From Bdellovibrio bacteriovorus (GTDB lineage Bacteria; Bdellovibrionota; Bdellovibrionia; Bdellovibrionales; Bdellovibrionaceae), in assembly GCF_001592755.1 (NCBI RefSeq), contig NZ_LUKF01000008.1, positions 1 through 53,848 on the forward strand: a stretch of DNA of 53,848 nt, in the 5' to 3' direction. Of this stretch, positions 26,866 through 36,674 are shown in pieces. A program made the position numbers and the translations under genes. Within the stretch, counting starts at the first letter, position 1; each line of letters starts with the position of its first letter. The notes beneath the pieces are model-generated. The model was not told the origin of the DNA, did not search any database, and was given only the letters and a program-made list of their open reading frames with translations.

Positions 26866-27094
26866 AAAAAAAGCGAGATCTTACCTGCTACTTAAAAAAA
26901 ATTTTTATTCATCTTAAGTGAGAAAACATCTAAACGCGGAATCATTTGGCATTAAATGCAATTAATCATATGAGCCGCCATTCAATTCTTGAAACGTAAC
27001 AGTGGCCCTTACTTTGTCAGCGGAACTTAACATTTCTTGCACTTCAGCAATGAAATTAAATACCGAATCGTTATGTGAAGTTAAAGGGGACGTT

Positions 27095-28573
27095 ATGTCT
27101 AAGATGGGATTGAAAGCAAAATTAATTGTTCTTTGCTCGGCTATGTCTCTTGTTCCAGTTGTCGTAGGCGCTTTTGCGTACTTCGCTATTCGAGACATTG
27201 ATGAAAACTACAACGGAGTTACATACAAAGTTTTGCCGAACATCCAACTAGCAGATCAGATGTATCTGGACTTTAGAATGCTACGGATTAATCTTAGAAG
27301 CTTGGGATTACCCCATCTTCCTAAAGAAAAAGCAGAGGCCTTCATTAAAGGTGCTGAACACCACCTTACGCAATATGAAGAGAAAAACGCGAAGTACAAA
27401 CTGCTTTCTTATATGCCTGGCGAAGAGGATTTATACAAAAAAGTCGACAATGCTTGGCAGGAGCTAAAAGTTCTTTATACAGAAGCCCTTCGCCTGTATC
27501 GGACCGGAAAGCCAGAAGATATCGACAAGATGGTGCAAATCTTTATCAATCAAGACCTAGAAAAATCAACTGTCTATCGTAATTCGATGAATAACTTAGT
27601 TGCCTATCAAGAAAAGCAGGCCTCTATTTTCATCCAAAAAGCCGAAGACCAGGTAGATTCTTCGAACTCTACGATGATAATCGTTATCGGGGTTGGCGTA
27701 ATATTGGGTCAAGGAATCGGACTGTTCGTAGCGGTGAGTCTTTCTAAAACCATTAATTTTACATCCAAAGAACTTGAATCCAGCTCGCACCAGGTCCGCG
27801 ATGCCGCAGCCCAAATTTCTGATACATCACAGACTCTTTCTCAATCTGCTACTGAGCAGGCTTCGTCTTTAGAAGAAACTGTGGCCACTATTGAAGAGAT
27901 CACATCGATGATTAAGATTAACTCTGAAAACGCTAAACAATCTTCAGTTCTGGCGAATGGGACTTCCGCGATCGCTATCAAGGGTGAATCTCAGGTCAAT
28001 AAACTTATTGATTCCATCGCAAGCATTGCCGACGACTCTAAGAAAATTGCTGATATTACCAATGTCATTGATGATATCGCCTTTCAAACAAATCTATTGG
28101 CTTTGAACGCGGCGGTCGAGGCGGCTCGTGCCGGGGAACAAGGAAAAGGTTTCGCCGTTGTTGCCGAAGCCGTTCGCAACTTGGCGCAAAGAAGTGCGGA
28201 GTCCGCAAAAAATATCGCATCACTTATTAGTGCTAGTGTAGAAAAGATTAATTCTGGAAGTGAGCAAGCGAAAAACAGTGGCTTAGTCTTGAAAGAGATT
28301 GTAAGCGAAACCAGCAAGGTCGCCGCCCTCAGCGAGGAATTAGCGAAAGCCAGTGAAGAACAATTCAACGGTATTTCACAGATCGGTAAAGCGATGAATC
28401 AGTTGGATCAAGTGACTCAAATGAACGCAGCTTCTTCAGAAGAATCAGCCGCAGCGGCCGAGGAGCTTTCGGCGCAGGCTTATTCACTTTTGGCCAACGT
28501 AGAAACACTTCAGGTATTAGTGAATGGAGACGTTGAAAAAAACCATCAAAGACCGTTCTTAAAGGCCTCCTAA
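27095..28573 (+). CDS. Methyl-accepting chemotaxis protein
   Basis: A 492-residue chemoreceptor. Membrane helix 1 is at about residues 9-30 and a roughly 150-residue periplasmic four-helix sensor follows. Helix 2 ([20 protein letters not shown]) leads into a cytoplasmic signalling domain with the invariant hairpin tip ([20 protein letters not shown], then [16 protein letters not shown]). Only a very short linker separates TM2 from the signalling helices, with no clear HAMP domain. The start at 27095 is chosen over an in-frame ATG at 27002 because AAAGGGGA precedes it and the membrane helix then begins at the right distance. It ends 10 bases before a convergent gene. Ligand unknown. Confidence 0.95.
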   Translation: MSKMGLKAKLIVLCSAMSLVPVVVGAFAYFAIRDIDENYNGVTYKVLPNIQLADQMYLDFRMLRINLRSLGLPHLPKEKAEAFIKGAEHHLTQYEEKNAKYKLLSYMPGEEDLYKKVDNAWQELKVLYTEALRLYRTGKPEDIDKMVQIFINQDLEKSTVYRNSMNNLVAYQEKQASIFIQKAEDQVDSSNSTMIIVIGVGVILGQGIGLFVAVSLSKTINFTSKELESSSHQVRDAAAQISDTSQTLSQSATEQASSLEETVATIEEITSMIKINSENAKQSSVLANGTSAIAIKGESQVNKLIDSIASIADDSKKIADITNVIDDIAFQTNLLALNAAVEAARAGEQGKGFAVVAEAVRNLAQRSAESAKNIASLISASVEKINSGSEQAKNSGLVLKEIVSETSKVAALSEELAKASEEQFNGISQIGKAMNQLDQVTQMNAASSEESAAAAEELSAQAYSLLANVETLQVLVNGDVEKNHQRPFLKAS

Positions 28574-28583
28574 AAACCTGAGC

Positions 28584-29636
28584 TTACAATTCCTGGAAAT
28601 GTTTTAAAGACTGCTCGTGACTTTGTTGAAGCAAGGCACGGCAGTTTTTTACGTTGGAAGAGTCAAATGAAATGCTTGGCAGAGTTAAGACAGCCTCATC
28701 CCAGAACCCGGGCGATCGAATGTTGTCCCCCAAAAACCGGGTCGAGAGCCTCAACGTAAACTGCGTAAGACCTTCTGGCGTCAAATAACTTGAGAAAAAA
28801 AGCTCACTCCAAGAAACCTTTAACTCTCGTTGGACGACGATCTTTGCCGAGCCTCCAACCTGACGCTCGATATCGGAACAAACGAAAGCTCTATCAAAAT
28901 CTGTTGAAACACTTAGTTCGACGTAGCCATTGAGGATAACGACATCCGCATCGAGATTCAGTAAATATTCATCTCGAAGTTGCGCGGGATTAGACATGTT
29001 ATTGGTCATTTGCGCTAAGGTTTCAGGCGTGCTGGAATAGAACTCTTGAGATAACATCCAAGCCACAATCGACCTCACACGAACCGCGTCCACGACGAAG
29101 GCGTATTTCTCTCTAGAGACCATCGTGGGCCGGTGAATGGAGTAAACCAGCTCATGAATTACCAATGCCACCTTGCTTTTTGGTGACATACTTTCCCAAT
29201 AAGGACGATAAATGCGAACGCGCGTTTCGAGGCGATTGGCTATTTGTACAAGCTGCATGTTTTCTAAATCAAGCGGGGTGTCTTCTTTAATTACCGCTAA
29301 TGGTGTATCCACCAGATACCATTGGTATTTAGAAAGAGCCAAAAGAAGAACATTCGCAAATCGAGGAGCTTTCCGTCGAATCTCTGTCATTTTTTGAGCG
29401 AAGATCATTCTTTCGTCGTCCGTAAAATGTGGCATAGCCTGAGCACGATTCAGAATGTCTTCATCAGGAATTACGCTAGAATCTATTAAAGGTTCTGGCA
29501 ATCCTACTTCATAAAGGTCCAATAAATAAATCTGATTGTCTTTTAAGATCGCCGCTCCCCCACTACCAACGTCTCGAATGCCGGCAAAAAGAGTGAGGGA
29601 ATAAAAGAGCGTAAAAGAGATTAAAAGAAGTTTCAT
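28584..29636 (-). CDS. Exported protein paired with a TIGR02147 regulator
   Basis: A 350-residue protein with signal peptide MKLLLISFTLFYSLTLFA. The mature protein has a mid-region segment VALVIHELVYSIHRPTMVSR; the HELVYSIH stretch could bind metal (HE followed by a second His), but it is not a canonical HExxH protease. The C-terminal part is beta-rich. Similar exported proteins with an HELxY motif accompany TIGR02147-type proteins in Bdellovibrio-like genomes. Its ATG overlaps the stop of the upstream regulator gene. Function is unknown. Confidence 0.75.
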   Translation of the reverse strand: MKLLLISFTLFYSLTLFAGIRDVGSGGAAILKDNQIYLLDLYEVGLPEPLIDSSVIPDEDILNRAQAMPHFTDDERMIFAQKMTEIRRKAPRFANVLLLALSKYQWYLVDTPLAVIKEDTPLDLENMQLVQIANRLETRVRIYRPYWESMSPKSKVALVIHELVYSIHRPTMVSREKYAFVVDAVRVRSIVAWMLSQEFYSSTPETLAQMTNNMSNPAQLRDEYLLNLDADVVILNGYVELSVSTDFDRAFVCSDIERQVGGSAKIVVQRELKVSWSELFFSSYLTPEGLTQFTLRLSTRFLGDNIRSPGFWDEAVLTLPSISFDSSNVKNCRALLQQSHEQSLKHFQEL

Positions 29637-30451
29637 CGTGCATCTTCCTGTGCCAAAAGGCTGAAAAATTGAATACTCAGGCTGCAGACATCGTCCGCAT
29701 TTTCAGTAGTTCCAAAGCGCGAGGCAAATTCTCGACGAAAATCCATCAGAGCTTTCCGTGCCGCGGGAAAATCCTGTTTTTTAATTGAGAACAAAGTGGA
29801 GGAGACTTCTCGCTTTTCATTATCTTGGCGTTCTACCGCGTAAAGTGCTTTTTCAATAATCTGTTTATGAAAACTGCGCACAGCTTCGGAATTATAGTTA
29901 TTATTTACAGAAGTAAACTGTGATGTGGGTTTCACCGAATTCGATGTCATTTCTATCAAACCCAAGCGATTCATTCTTTCTAACGAATCTTCGATCACGC
30001 TTTCACTAACACCCAACATTTTAGCGTAGCGAGCTTTATTGAGATGGTTTTTTTCTAAATCCATCAGTTCTAAAAGCGCCATGTGATGCCACTCGGAAAT
30101 AACTTTAAAAGAATCTAAAGACACTTCTTGTACGAAGTTATTAATTCTATGTTCAACAGCCTTCTTCGCAACCACTCTTTGTTCAGAAGAACGGGCGAAT
30201 TTCGCAGTGAGTAAATCAGAAAAGTGTTCGCACTGTCTTTGGCTTAAGTTGAGTTTGGTTGCAACCTCATAAGCTCGTGCCGCTGAAAGGCCGTACTTAC
30301 CTTTTTGCACTTCAATCAGGGTTGACACCGCCAACCCTAAATCACGAGCGAAGGCTCGCATAGAATAATTCGGATTTCGCAAACGTCGAGTTTCAAAAGC
30401 TTCAGACAGATAGAGACGGTAATCATCGTAGAAGAGAACTTGTTCGGCCAT
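29633..30451 (-). CDS. TIGR02147-family protein, HTH regulator-like
   Basis: A 272-residue cytoplasmic protein with the TIGR02147 layout. It begins FYDDYRLYLSEAFETRRLRNPNYSMRAFARDLGL with a Cro-like helix-turn-helix (LAVSTLIEVQKGKYGLSAARAYEVATKLNLS). A middle winged-helix-like region with W-H-H (VISEWHHMALLEL) follows, and a C-terminal helical part. The family is common in Bdellovibrionota and Fibrobacterota and is thought to be regulatory. It is directly coupled (ATGA overlap) to the exported-protein gene and diverges from the fibre gene. Confidence 0.88.
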   Translation of the reverse strand: MAEQVLFYDDYRLYLSEAFETRRLRNPNYSMRAFARDLGLAVSTLIEVQKGKYGLSAARAYEVATKLNLSQRQCEHFSDLLTAKFARSSEQRVVAKKAVEHRINNFVQEVSLDSFKVISEWHHMALLELMDLEKNHLNKARYAKMLGVSESVIEDSLERMNRLGLIEMTSNSVKPTSQFTSVNNNYNSEAVRSFHKQIIEKALYAVERQDNEKREVSSTLFSIKKQDFPAARKALMDFRREFASRFGTTENADDVCSLSIQFFSLLAQEDAR

Positions 30452-30659
30452 TGACCGAAGACTTATTCTATACTCCGAACATTATCAATCAATCTGCCGT
30501 TACACTTACCGACGCTCTACAGAATGCCCAGTGCGATTTGGTAATCCGAACATCGCCGAATACTTTCTGATTATTGCGAGAGCCATTTTTAATATGATCG
30601 CTGCTCTTATTCTGCTTTCATCACTCAATCAAAAAGGTGTTAAGTCCGAAAAGAAGCCT

Positions 30660-33059
30660 ATGATAAGACTCTTCTTTTTTTCGAGTGCGTTGTTACTGAC
30701 ATCGATAGCTTTTGCTGCTCCGAACACTTTAACTTATCAAGGTCGTATTCTTACTTCGACAGGAACTCCTCTTGAGTTCAGCAACGTGAGCTTTTTGTTT
30801 GAGATTAAATCTCAAGATGGACTTTGCGTTTATTATCGTGAACAAAAAAATGGCGTGAATATGTCAGGTTCAAAGGGTGTTTTTGATGTACCGCTGGGAA
30901 CAGGAACAAAGTTATTCCCCACTTCTGGAAGTATAGGTTTAAAAGAGATCTTTGATAATACAGCCACCTTAGATTGCGCAGATGCCAACAACAATGTCGC
31001 GAGCAACAAAGGACCTATTGCCGATCAATCGCGACGTCTGAGCGTGAGTTTTCACGACGGCGTTGGTTGGAATCAGATCAGTCCTGATAACGAAATTCGT
31101 TCTGTCCCTTATGCTCACTTTGCTTCCTCCGCACTGAAGCTAGGAAATTTCACCGCGACTGACTTTATTCGTACGACGTCTCTTCCTTCTAGTGCTTGTA
31201 CCGCAGGTCAAGTCGTCTTCTTTGACGGAGCCTCTTTTACTTGCGTGACGGATGCGGGTGGTTCTGGAGTAGTTTCAGATATTATTGCCGGATCAGGAAT
31301 CAGCGTTACCGGAGCTTCCTCTAAAACGGTGGCAGTGAGTTTTGGAACCACGGCGGGTACCGCAGCTCAAGGAAATGACTCTCGCATCACGGGAGCCTTT
31401 CAATCTGCAACTTCACTAGGAGGAGATTTAAGTGGCACACTTCCTAACCCGACAGTCGCAAAAGTCCAAGGTGTCAGTGTTGCAACAACGACTCCTCAGG
31501 ATGGACAAGTTTATCGTTATGGCGCTTCATCGTTAGAGCCTGTGTGGTTTGGTATTGACGACCTTCGCACTTCAACGGGCGCTTCACAGTTTTCTACTAG
31601 CTGTACAGCTTCACAAACCTTAACTTGGTCCGCTGTGACTGATGCATTTACTTGTTCCAATATCGCGGGGCTGGATGCGGCAGTGATCACAACGGGAACG
31701 ATCCCCGCAGAAAGACTTCCTTCGACAATTGCGTTACCACAGATCGCCGCGCCCGCTGTTGCCGGAACTGATGAAGGACGTATTTATTTTGATTCAACGG
31801 CGAAGAAATTTAAAGTCTCGCAAAGTGGATCGGCTTATACAGATTTAGTTTCTGCCGTGACCTTCCCCGTTCTTGGTAGTGCTGGCACCGCGGCGGCACC
31901 TACTTATTCATTTAGTGCTGATTCCGATTCAGGGATGTACAACCCTAATCCAGATCAAATCGCATTTTCTACTGGAGGAACGCAGCGCTTTCGAATTCAA
32001 GGGTCTTCATTCTTTATGGGTAGTTTGGGTTTGGGCAGCGCGACTCCTGGTTCATTCTCATTCGATTCTTACTATTATGGGCCAACGAGCTCTACCGCAA
32101 AAGGGCGCTTCATGGTCAGCGTCGGTCAAACCCAAACCGCCGCGGGAAGCATCACTATGCCTGCTATGGGCGTCGACAACAGCATCCGTGGAGATTATGT
32201 TCAAGGCGGGACCATGGGAGCAGTTTTAGGATTAAGTATTGTTGACAATAAAGCGGGCTTCACCGGAACCTCTTATGGTGTGCAAGGTCAAGTCAAGGTG
32301 AACACCGGAGCTGCCAATGTCAGTGGGCTTCAAACAGCTCTTTGGGCAAATGTATTTATTCCGGGAGCAGCCTCTTTACCTGTCTCGCAAAAAATTAATG
32401 CCATCACGTCAGATATCAACTTAGAAGGGACAGCAACAGGCGGCACAACAATCAATGAAGCCAATGGACTTGAGCTGCGTCTTGCCACTAGAGCCTATGA
32501 TACCATCGGGTCTTATACGGGAATCATGCTTCGAGCGCCCATTGGTACGGGAGCGATCACTACGCAATATGCAATGATCACCGAGCCCGGGTCAGGCAAT
32601 GTCGGTATTGGTATCACCAACCCCTCTTACATGCTTCATGTCGGCGGGACCGCTGGTGGAACCTCGTGGGCAAACACCTCGGACCGACGATTCAAACGTA
32701 ATATCGCGACCATTGATTCTAGCTTAGAAAAAGTCTTACAACTTCGAGGTGTAACTTACGACTGGAGAGTGGAAGAGTTCCCTGCCCGTCGCTTTGATCA
32801 CGGTCAGCAAATCGGTTTGATCGCGCAAGAGGTTCAGGAAGTTTTCCCTGACGTAGTTACAAAAGACAATGATGGATTTTTAGCCGTTCAATACGCGAAC
32901 CTCGTTGCGCCCTTGATTGAGGCTTTTAAAGAATTCTATTCACAGTGGCGCACGGAAACGGCGGCTTTGAAGGCAGAAAACGCCCGACTTACAAACGAAG
33001 TTCAGTCTTTGCAAAAGTGGGTTTGCCAGAAGGATCCTTCGGCAGAGTTTTGTAAATAA
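30660..33059 (+). CDS. Exported fibre protein with S74 intramolecular chaperone domain
   Basis: About 799 residues. A signal peptide (MIRLFFFSSALLLTSIAFA) and an N-terminal beta domain (NTLTYQGRILTSTGTPLE) lead to a long Ser/Thr/Gly/Ala-rich fibre-like body. The C-terminal phage-tailspike-type S74 chaperone begins SDRRFKRNI, with the expected Ser (about 674) and Lys (about 679) of the self-cleavage dyad. It continues with GLIAQEVQEVFPDVV and ends in a coiled coil (ALKAENARLTNEVQSLQ). Such proteins trimerise and are then cleaved. Chimeric trimeric fibres in predatory Bdellovibrio recognise prey envelopes. The start is chosen for the signal peptide; in-frame ATGs exist upstream. Confidence 0.85.
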   Translation: MIRLFFFSSALLLTSIAFAAPNTLTYQGRILTSTGTPLEFSNVSFLFEIKSQDGLCVYYREQKNGVNMSGSKGVFDVPLGTGTKLFPTSGSIGLKEIFDNTATLDCADANNNVASNKGPIADQSRRLSVSFHDGVGWNQISPDNEIRSVPYAHFASSALKLGNFTATDFIRTTSLPSSACTAGQVVFFDGASFTCVTDAGGSGVVSDIIAGSGISVTGASSKTVAVSFGTTAGTAAQGNDSRITGAFQSATSLGGDLSGTLPNPTVAKVQGVSVATTTPQDGQVYRYGASSLEPVWFGIDDLRTSTGASQFSTSCTASQTLTWSAVTDAFTCSNIAGLDAAVITTGTIPAERLPSTIALPQIAAPAVAGTDEGRIYFDSTAKKFKVSQSGSAYTDLVSAVTFPVLGSAGTAAAPTYSFSADSDSGMYNPNPDQIAFSTGGTQRFRIQGSSFFMGSLGLGSATPGSFSFDSYYYGPTSSTAKGRFMVSVGQTQTAAGSITMPAMGVDNSIRGDYVQGGTMGAVLGLSIVDNKAGFTGTSYGVQGQVKVNTGAANVSGLQTALWANVFIPGAASLPVSQKINAITSDINLEGTATGGTTINEANGLELRLATRAYDTIGSYTGIMLRAPIGTGAITTQYAMITEPGSGNVGIGITNPSYMLHVGGTAGGTSWANTSDRRFKRNIATIDSSLEKVLQLRGVTYDWRVEEFPARRFDHGQQIGLIAQEVQEVFPDVVTKDNDGFLAVQYANLVAPLIEAFKEFYSQWRTETAALKAENARLTNEVQSLQKWVCQKDPSAEFCK

Positions 33060-33337
33060 CCTAGCACTTATAGTGGTTTGAAGCTTTTGTTCAGCATGGC
33101 GGCCTTCTCCGGGTTCCCTGTATCTCGCCCCTGCGGAACCTTATAGAATTTCTATGTACAAAACTCAGACACTGGCTTTAGCTGGTTTGGAGAAGGCTTA
33201 ATTTGCGATTGACCCAATCAAGTTGCGAGACTCTCTTCAGATCTCGCCTCTCCCTTTCAGACCTATTGACGACTTCTTGGAACTAGATTACTCATTTGCA
33301 AGAAATTTGGTGGGCTTGTCCCATATATGGTTTGAAA

Positions 33338-34984
33338 ATGAAATCCGACAGAGTCATGGGCTTTTTAAAATGGACGTCTCAAGCAATGCGGCTTTTCATT
33401 TCCCTCGCCCTCCTCTTAGCGGGATTTACCGCAAGTGCCGAAACCTCTTCCACTCCTGAAAATAACGATCCTTTGGCGAATACTTTTGTCGCCCTTTGCT
33501 ATCACGACGTCAGTAACGGCTTTGTCGGCAATGCTTTTAGTATTCGTAAAAAAGACCTTGTTGAACAGTTCGACTATCTTAAGGCTCACTACAATGTCGT
33601 CGGTCTGCAAGATATTCTTGAAGCTTCTCAAGGAAAGAAGACTCTTCCTGCCAAAGCCGTACTTATAACGGTGGATGATGGTTTGGCTTCTTTTTATGAA
33701 AACGTCTTTCCTCTTTTAAAAACTTATAAGTTTAAAGCCGTCTTTGCCATTGTGGGTAAGTGGACTGAAGACGGCGTGGCTCCGGATTATGGGTTTAAAG
33801 ACACCAATCCGAAAATGGCTTCTTGGAAACAGCTAAAGGAAATGTCTGAATCCGGTTGGGTGGATGTTGTTTCTCACACCTATGATATGCATCAAGGGCA
33901 TGTCTTTAATCCTCAAGGAAGTCAGGCTCCGGTGGCGGGCTTTTTTAGATACGATTCAATTACGAAATCTTATCAATCTGAAGAAGACCTTGTGAATCGC
34001 GTTCAGACAGATCTTAAAAAGAATAACGAGCTTATTAAAAAACATCTTGGAAAAGAAAATTCCGTAGTTGTGTGGCCGTATGGCGCCTCAAACGGTTTGT
34101 CGCGAAAAGCCGCTGAAGACGTAGGACTGAAAATTCAGATGACCTTGCGAGCGGGTCTTAATAACGCGAATGACATTTCTCAAATCGGGCGCGGGTTGAT
34201 CTTTGCTGATATGGACCTTCCGCAATTCGCTAGTGCGCTTGAACAGGCTTTTGTTGATTCATCTCCGTTGCGCATGATTCGCATCGACTTAGATAGTATT
34301 TGGAAGAAAAACGAAGCCGAGGCTGAGCAAGTTCTGGGGGATCTTTTAGAAAAGACTCTGAGCTTAGGGGCCAATGCTGCTTTATTTCAGGCGGTTTCTG
34401 AATCTGGAGACGCTTACTTCCCCACTTCACAGATGCACGTTCGTGCGGATTACTTAAATCGCACGGCCCATACGATGAGACATCGCTCTCGCGTGCCGAA
34501 TGTCTATGCTCGAGTTCCTCAAGCATTTTTGAGAAATACGGAGACGGCTAAGGCTGTTATTCGTGATTTAGCGAAGTACACCGATATCGACGGCGTCTTT
34601 TTTGAGGTCTCTTCAAAAGAAAAAGCCAAAGAGTTGTCTTTTGAACCTGTGATGGCAGCGGGTCGCTCTGTGCGCCCCCACTGGCAGTATGGAGTTATTG
34701 GTCCAAGACCTGAAAATGCCGAGATCTTTGATTACTTGGTTCTGACTCCACAGCAGCTTGAAAAAGAAAAGCTGGCAGCCGTGCCGAATTCGATAAAACA
34801 GAAGCAAGACATTATCGCCTTGCCGAAAGATTATAATATAGTCGCTAGCCACGTGATGGCCGAGGGCTATTTAAATTTATTTTATGATGTGAACTTCAAA
34901 GATGTCGTTCCGGATCCTGATTTCAAAACTCTGTTTTCAGTCCGCCAAAGCAACGCAAAACACATCAAAGGGGAAGCGAAATGA
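33338..34984 (+). CDS. pgaB: PgaB-like poly-N-acetylglucosamine deacetylase, two-domain
   Basis: About 548 residues with an N-terminal signal region (ending GFTASA). Residues about 55-300 are a NodB polysaccharide deacetylase (CYHDV, then LITVDDGLASFYE with the metal-binding Asp pair, SHTYDMH, VVWPYGAS). The C-terminal half (RIDLDSIW, AALFQAVSESGDAYFP, VRADYLNRTAHTMRHRS) matches the PgaB hydrolase-like domain. PgaB partly deacetylates exported poly-beta-1,6-GlcNAc in the periplasm. It is about 120 residues shorter than E. coli PgaB. Starts at 33338, 33356 and 33386 are all possible. It overlaps pgaC by four bases. The 278 bases before it hold no gene. Confidence 0.88.
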   Translation: MKSDRVMGFLKWTSQAMRLFISLALLLAGFTASAETSSTPENNDPLANTFVALCYHDVSNGFVGNAFSIRKKDLVEQFDYLKAHYNVVGLQDILEASQGKKTLPAKAVLITVDDGLASFYENVFPLLKTYKFKAVFAIVGKWTEDGVAPDYGFKDTNPKMASWKQLKEMSESGWVDVVSHTYDMHQGHVFNPQGSQAPVAGFFRYDSITKSYQSEEDLVNRVQTDLKKNNELIKKHLGKENSVVVWPYGASNGLSRKAAEDVGLKIQMTLRAGLNNANDISQIGRGLIFADMDLPQFASALEQAFVDSSPLRMIRIDLDSIWKKNEAEAEQVLGDLLEKTLSLGANAALFQAVSESGDAYFPTSQMHVRADYLNRTAHTMRHRSRVPNVYARVPQAFLRNTETAKAVIRDLAKYTDIDGVFFEVSSKEKAKELSFEPVMAAGRSVRPHWQYGVIGPRPENAEIFDYLVLTPQQLEKEKLAAVPNSIKQKQDIIALPKDYNIVASHVMAEGYLNLFYDVNFKDVVPDPDFKTLFSVRQSNAKHIKGEAK

Positions 34985-36210
34985 TTTTCTCTTATCTGCC
35001 GGTGCTATTCACATCCCTCTTCTTAATTACTCCCTTTGTTCTGCCTTTGATCTGGATCATGGGGGCTTTTGTTTTCTACTTTAAAAGGGAACGCCATCGC
35101 TCGACCCTTTCTGAGTTTTCTAATCAGCCCTATACGATTTTAATTCCTTGCTTTAACGAGGAAAAAACTGCGGAAGCGACGATTTGCTCGCTAGATCAAT
35201 TGCCTTCAGACCAATGCGAGATCATCGCGATCAATGATGGCAGCCGGGATAAGACTCAGTCTGTTTTAGAAAAACTGGCGATGTCTCGTCCGAATATGCG
35301 CGTTATTAACTTAGTTCAAAATCGTGGGAAAGCGGCTGCTCTTACGTTAGGTGCCATGGCCAGTCGTCATGAGTTTATCTTGTGTATCGATGCCGACTCT
35401 GAATTAGACGCCAATGCTCCCCGCCTTATGATGGAACACTTTCGCGATCCGCATGTGGCGGGTGTGACTGGAAATCCGCGCGTCAAAAATCGCGGAACCT
35501 TGGTGGGTCGACTGCAGGTGGGAGAATTCTCGGCCCTCGTCGGAATGATTAAACGCTACCACCAAACTTTGGGACGCTTATTTGCTTTGTCTGGCGTCTT
35601 AGTGATGTTCCGTAAATCTGCCGTTGAAAGTGTTGGCTACTGGGATACTTACACTGTGACAGAAGATGTCGGAATCAGCTGGAAACTACAAACTTCGGGT
35701 TGGGCCCTTAAGTACGAGCCCAAAGCGACTTGTGATGTTTTAATGCCCGACACTTTAAAAGGCCTTTGGAAACAACGTCTTCGCTGGGCGCAAGGTGGAT
35801 TTGAAGTGATTCTTAGACATGGCCGATCTGTTTTGAAAAGCCGCGACACCGGTTTAAGACTGGTTCTTTTGGAGTACGTATTTTCTGTCACCTGGGCTTT
35901 CCTATTACCTGTGACGATTGCGATCGCTCTGTTTGGGCATAACCCTCACGATATCAACCTTAGTTATGCGATTCTTCTTACAGGTGTGATGAGCTTTCTG
36001 CAGTTTGCGGTGGGAATGTTTTTGCACGGCCGTTATGAGCGTTCGGCGAAACTGGGCTTTGTTGCTATCTGGTACCCTTTTGCTTATTGGATGATTAATA
36101 GTTTTGTGCTATTCGTAGCAATCCCAAAAGTTCTGTTTGGCCCAAAACGCCAATTCAGTTCTTGGATCAGCCCCGATCGTGGCGGAGTGACGTATGCGAA
36201 AAATAATTGA
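34981..36210 (+). CDS. pgaC: PgaC-like poly-beta-1,6-N-acetylglucosamine synthase (GT2)
   Basis: A 409-residue inner-membrane GT2 glycosyltransferase. Two N-terminal helices precede the catalytic domain with ILIPCFNEEKTAEATI, CIDADSELD (DxD), the acceptor Asp in TVTEDVGISWKLQTSG (TED), and QRLRWAQGG (QxxRW). Three C-terminal helices follow. It polymerises UDP-GlcNAc into PNAG and exports it through its own membrane pore. It sits in the usual order pgaB-pgaC-pgaD here. Confidence 0.92.
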   Translation: MIFSYLPVLFTSLFLITPFVLPLIWIMGAFVFYFKRERHRSTLSEFSNQPYTILIPCFNEEKTAEATICSLDQLPSDQCEIIAINDGSRDKTQSVLEKLAMSRPNMRVINLVQNRGKAAALTLGAMASRHEFILCIDADSELDANAPRLMMEHFRDPHVAGVTGNPRVKNRGTLVGRLQVGEFSALVGMIKRYHQTLGRLFALSGVLVMFRKSAVESVGYWDTYTVTEDVGISWKLQTSGWALKYEPKATCDVLMPDTLKGLWKQRLRWAQGGFEVILRHGRSVLKSRDTGLRLVLLEYVFSVTWAFLLPVTIAIALFGHNPHDINLSYAILLTGVMSFLQFAVGMFLHGRYERSAKLGFVAIWYPFAYWMINSFVLFVAIPKVLFGPKRQFSSWISPDRGGVTYAKNN

Positions 36211-36640
36211 GACACTGAGTACACTTCTTTTGTGGACCGTCTTTATTGCCGGAAGCTGCAAAGCTGTCGCAGAATTTTTCTCTAAGAGCGTTTCTGGCGA
36301 AATGATGTGGGAGCATTTAAAGCTGATCTCTATCGCTCCGGTTCTTGCCGTTATCATCTTTGCTTCAATGCTTGTCGCGGTTCGCTTTTCAAAATTCCAA
36401 ACTGCGAAGAAGACAGTCGTCAATGAACACACGGCTCAATGGACAGCTGAGGAGTTAGTACTCGCGCAAACTGGTAAGGTGGTTGATCTTACCTTTCCGA
36501 GTACTGGGCTTGCTTGTCATGTGGTTGCTCGAGACGAAGCTGCGGCGACGATTCATTCGGAAAATACGACGGTGCATTTGAAGTTGGTGCCGGCATCGGC
36601 TGATGAAAACGCTGTGGCGTTGGTTTCGCACTCGGTTTAA
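36194..36640 (+). CDS. pgaD: PgaD-like small membrane subunit
   Basis: A 148-residue protein with two N-terminal membrane helices (TLSTLLLWTVFIAGSC and LISIAPVLAVIIFASMLVAV) and a cytoplasmic tail, matching the size and topology of PgaD, the partner that stabilises PgaC and helps c-di-GMP activation. Its start overlaps the end of pgaC by 17 bases. Sequence similarity to PgaD is weak by eye, so the call rests largely on position and topology. Confidence 0.7.
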   Translation: MRKIIETLSTLLLWTVFIAGSCKAVAEFFSKSVSGEMMWEHLKLISIAPVLAVIIFASMLVAVRFSKFQTAKKTVVNEHTAQWTAEELVLAQTGKVVDLTFPSTGLACHVVARDEAAATIHSENTTVHLKLVPASADENAVALVSHSV

Positions 36641-36674
36641 GAACCGGGTTGTGAGTCTATTTAGACAAGAAATC

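Noticed and set aside
28987-29165. Canonical zinc protease in the exported 350-residue protein
   Set aside because: The segment is HELVYSIH rather than HExxH, so a metalloprotease call is not supported.
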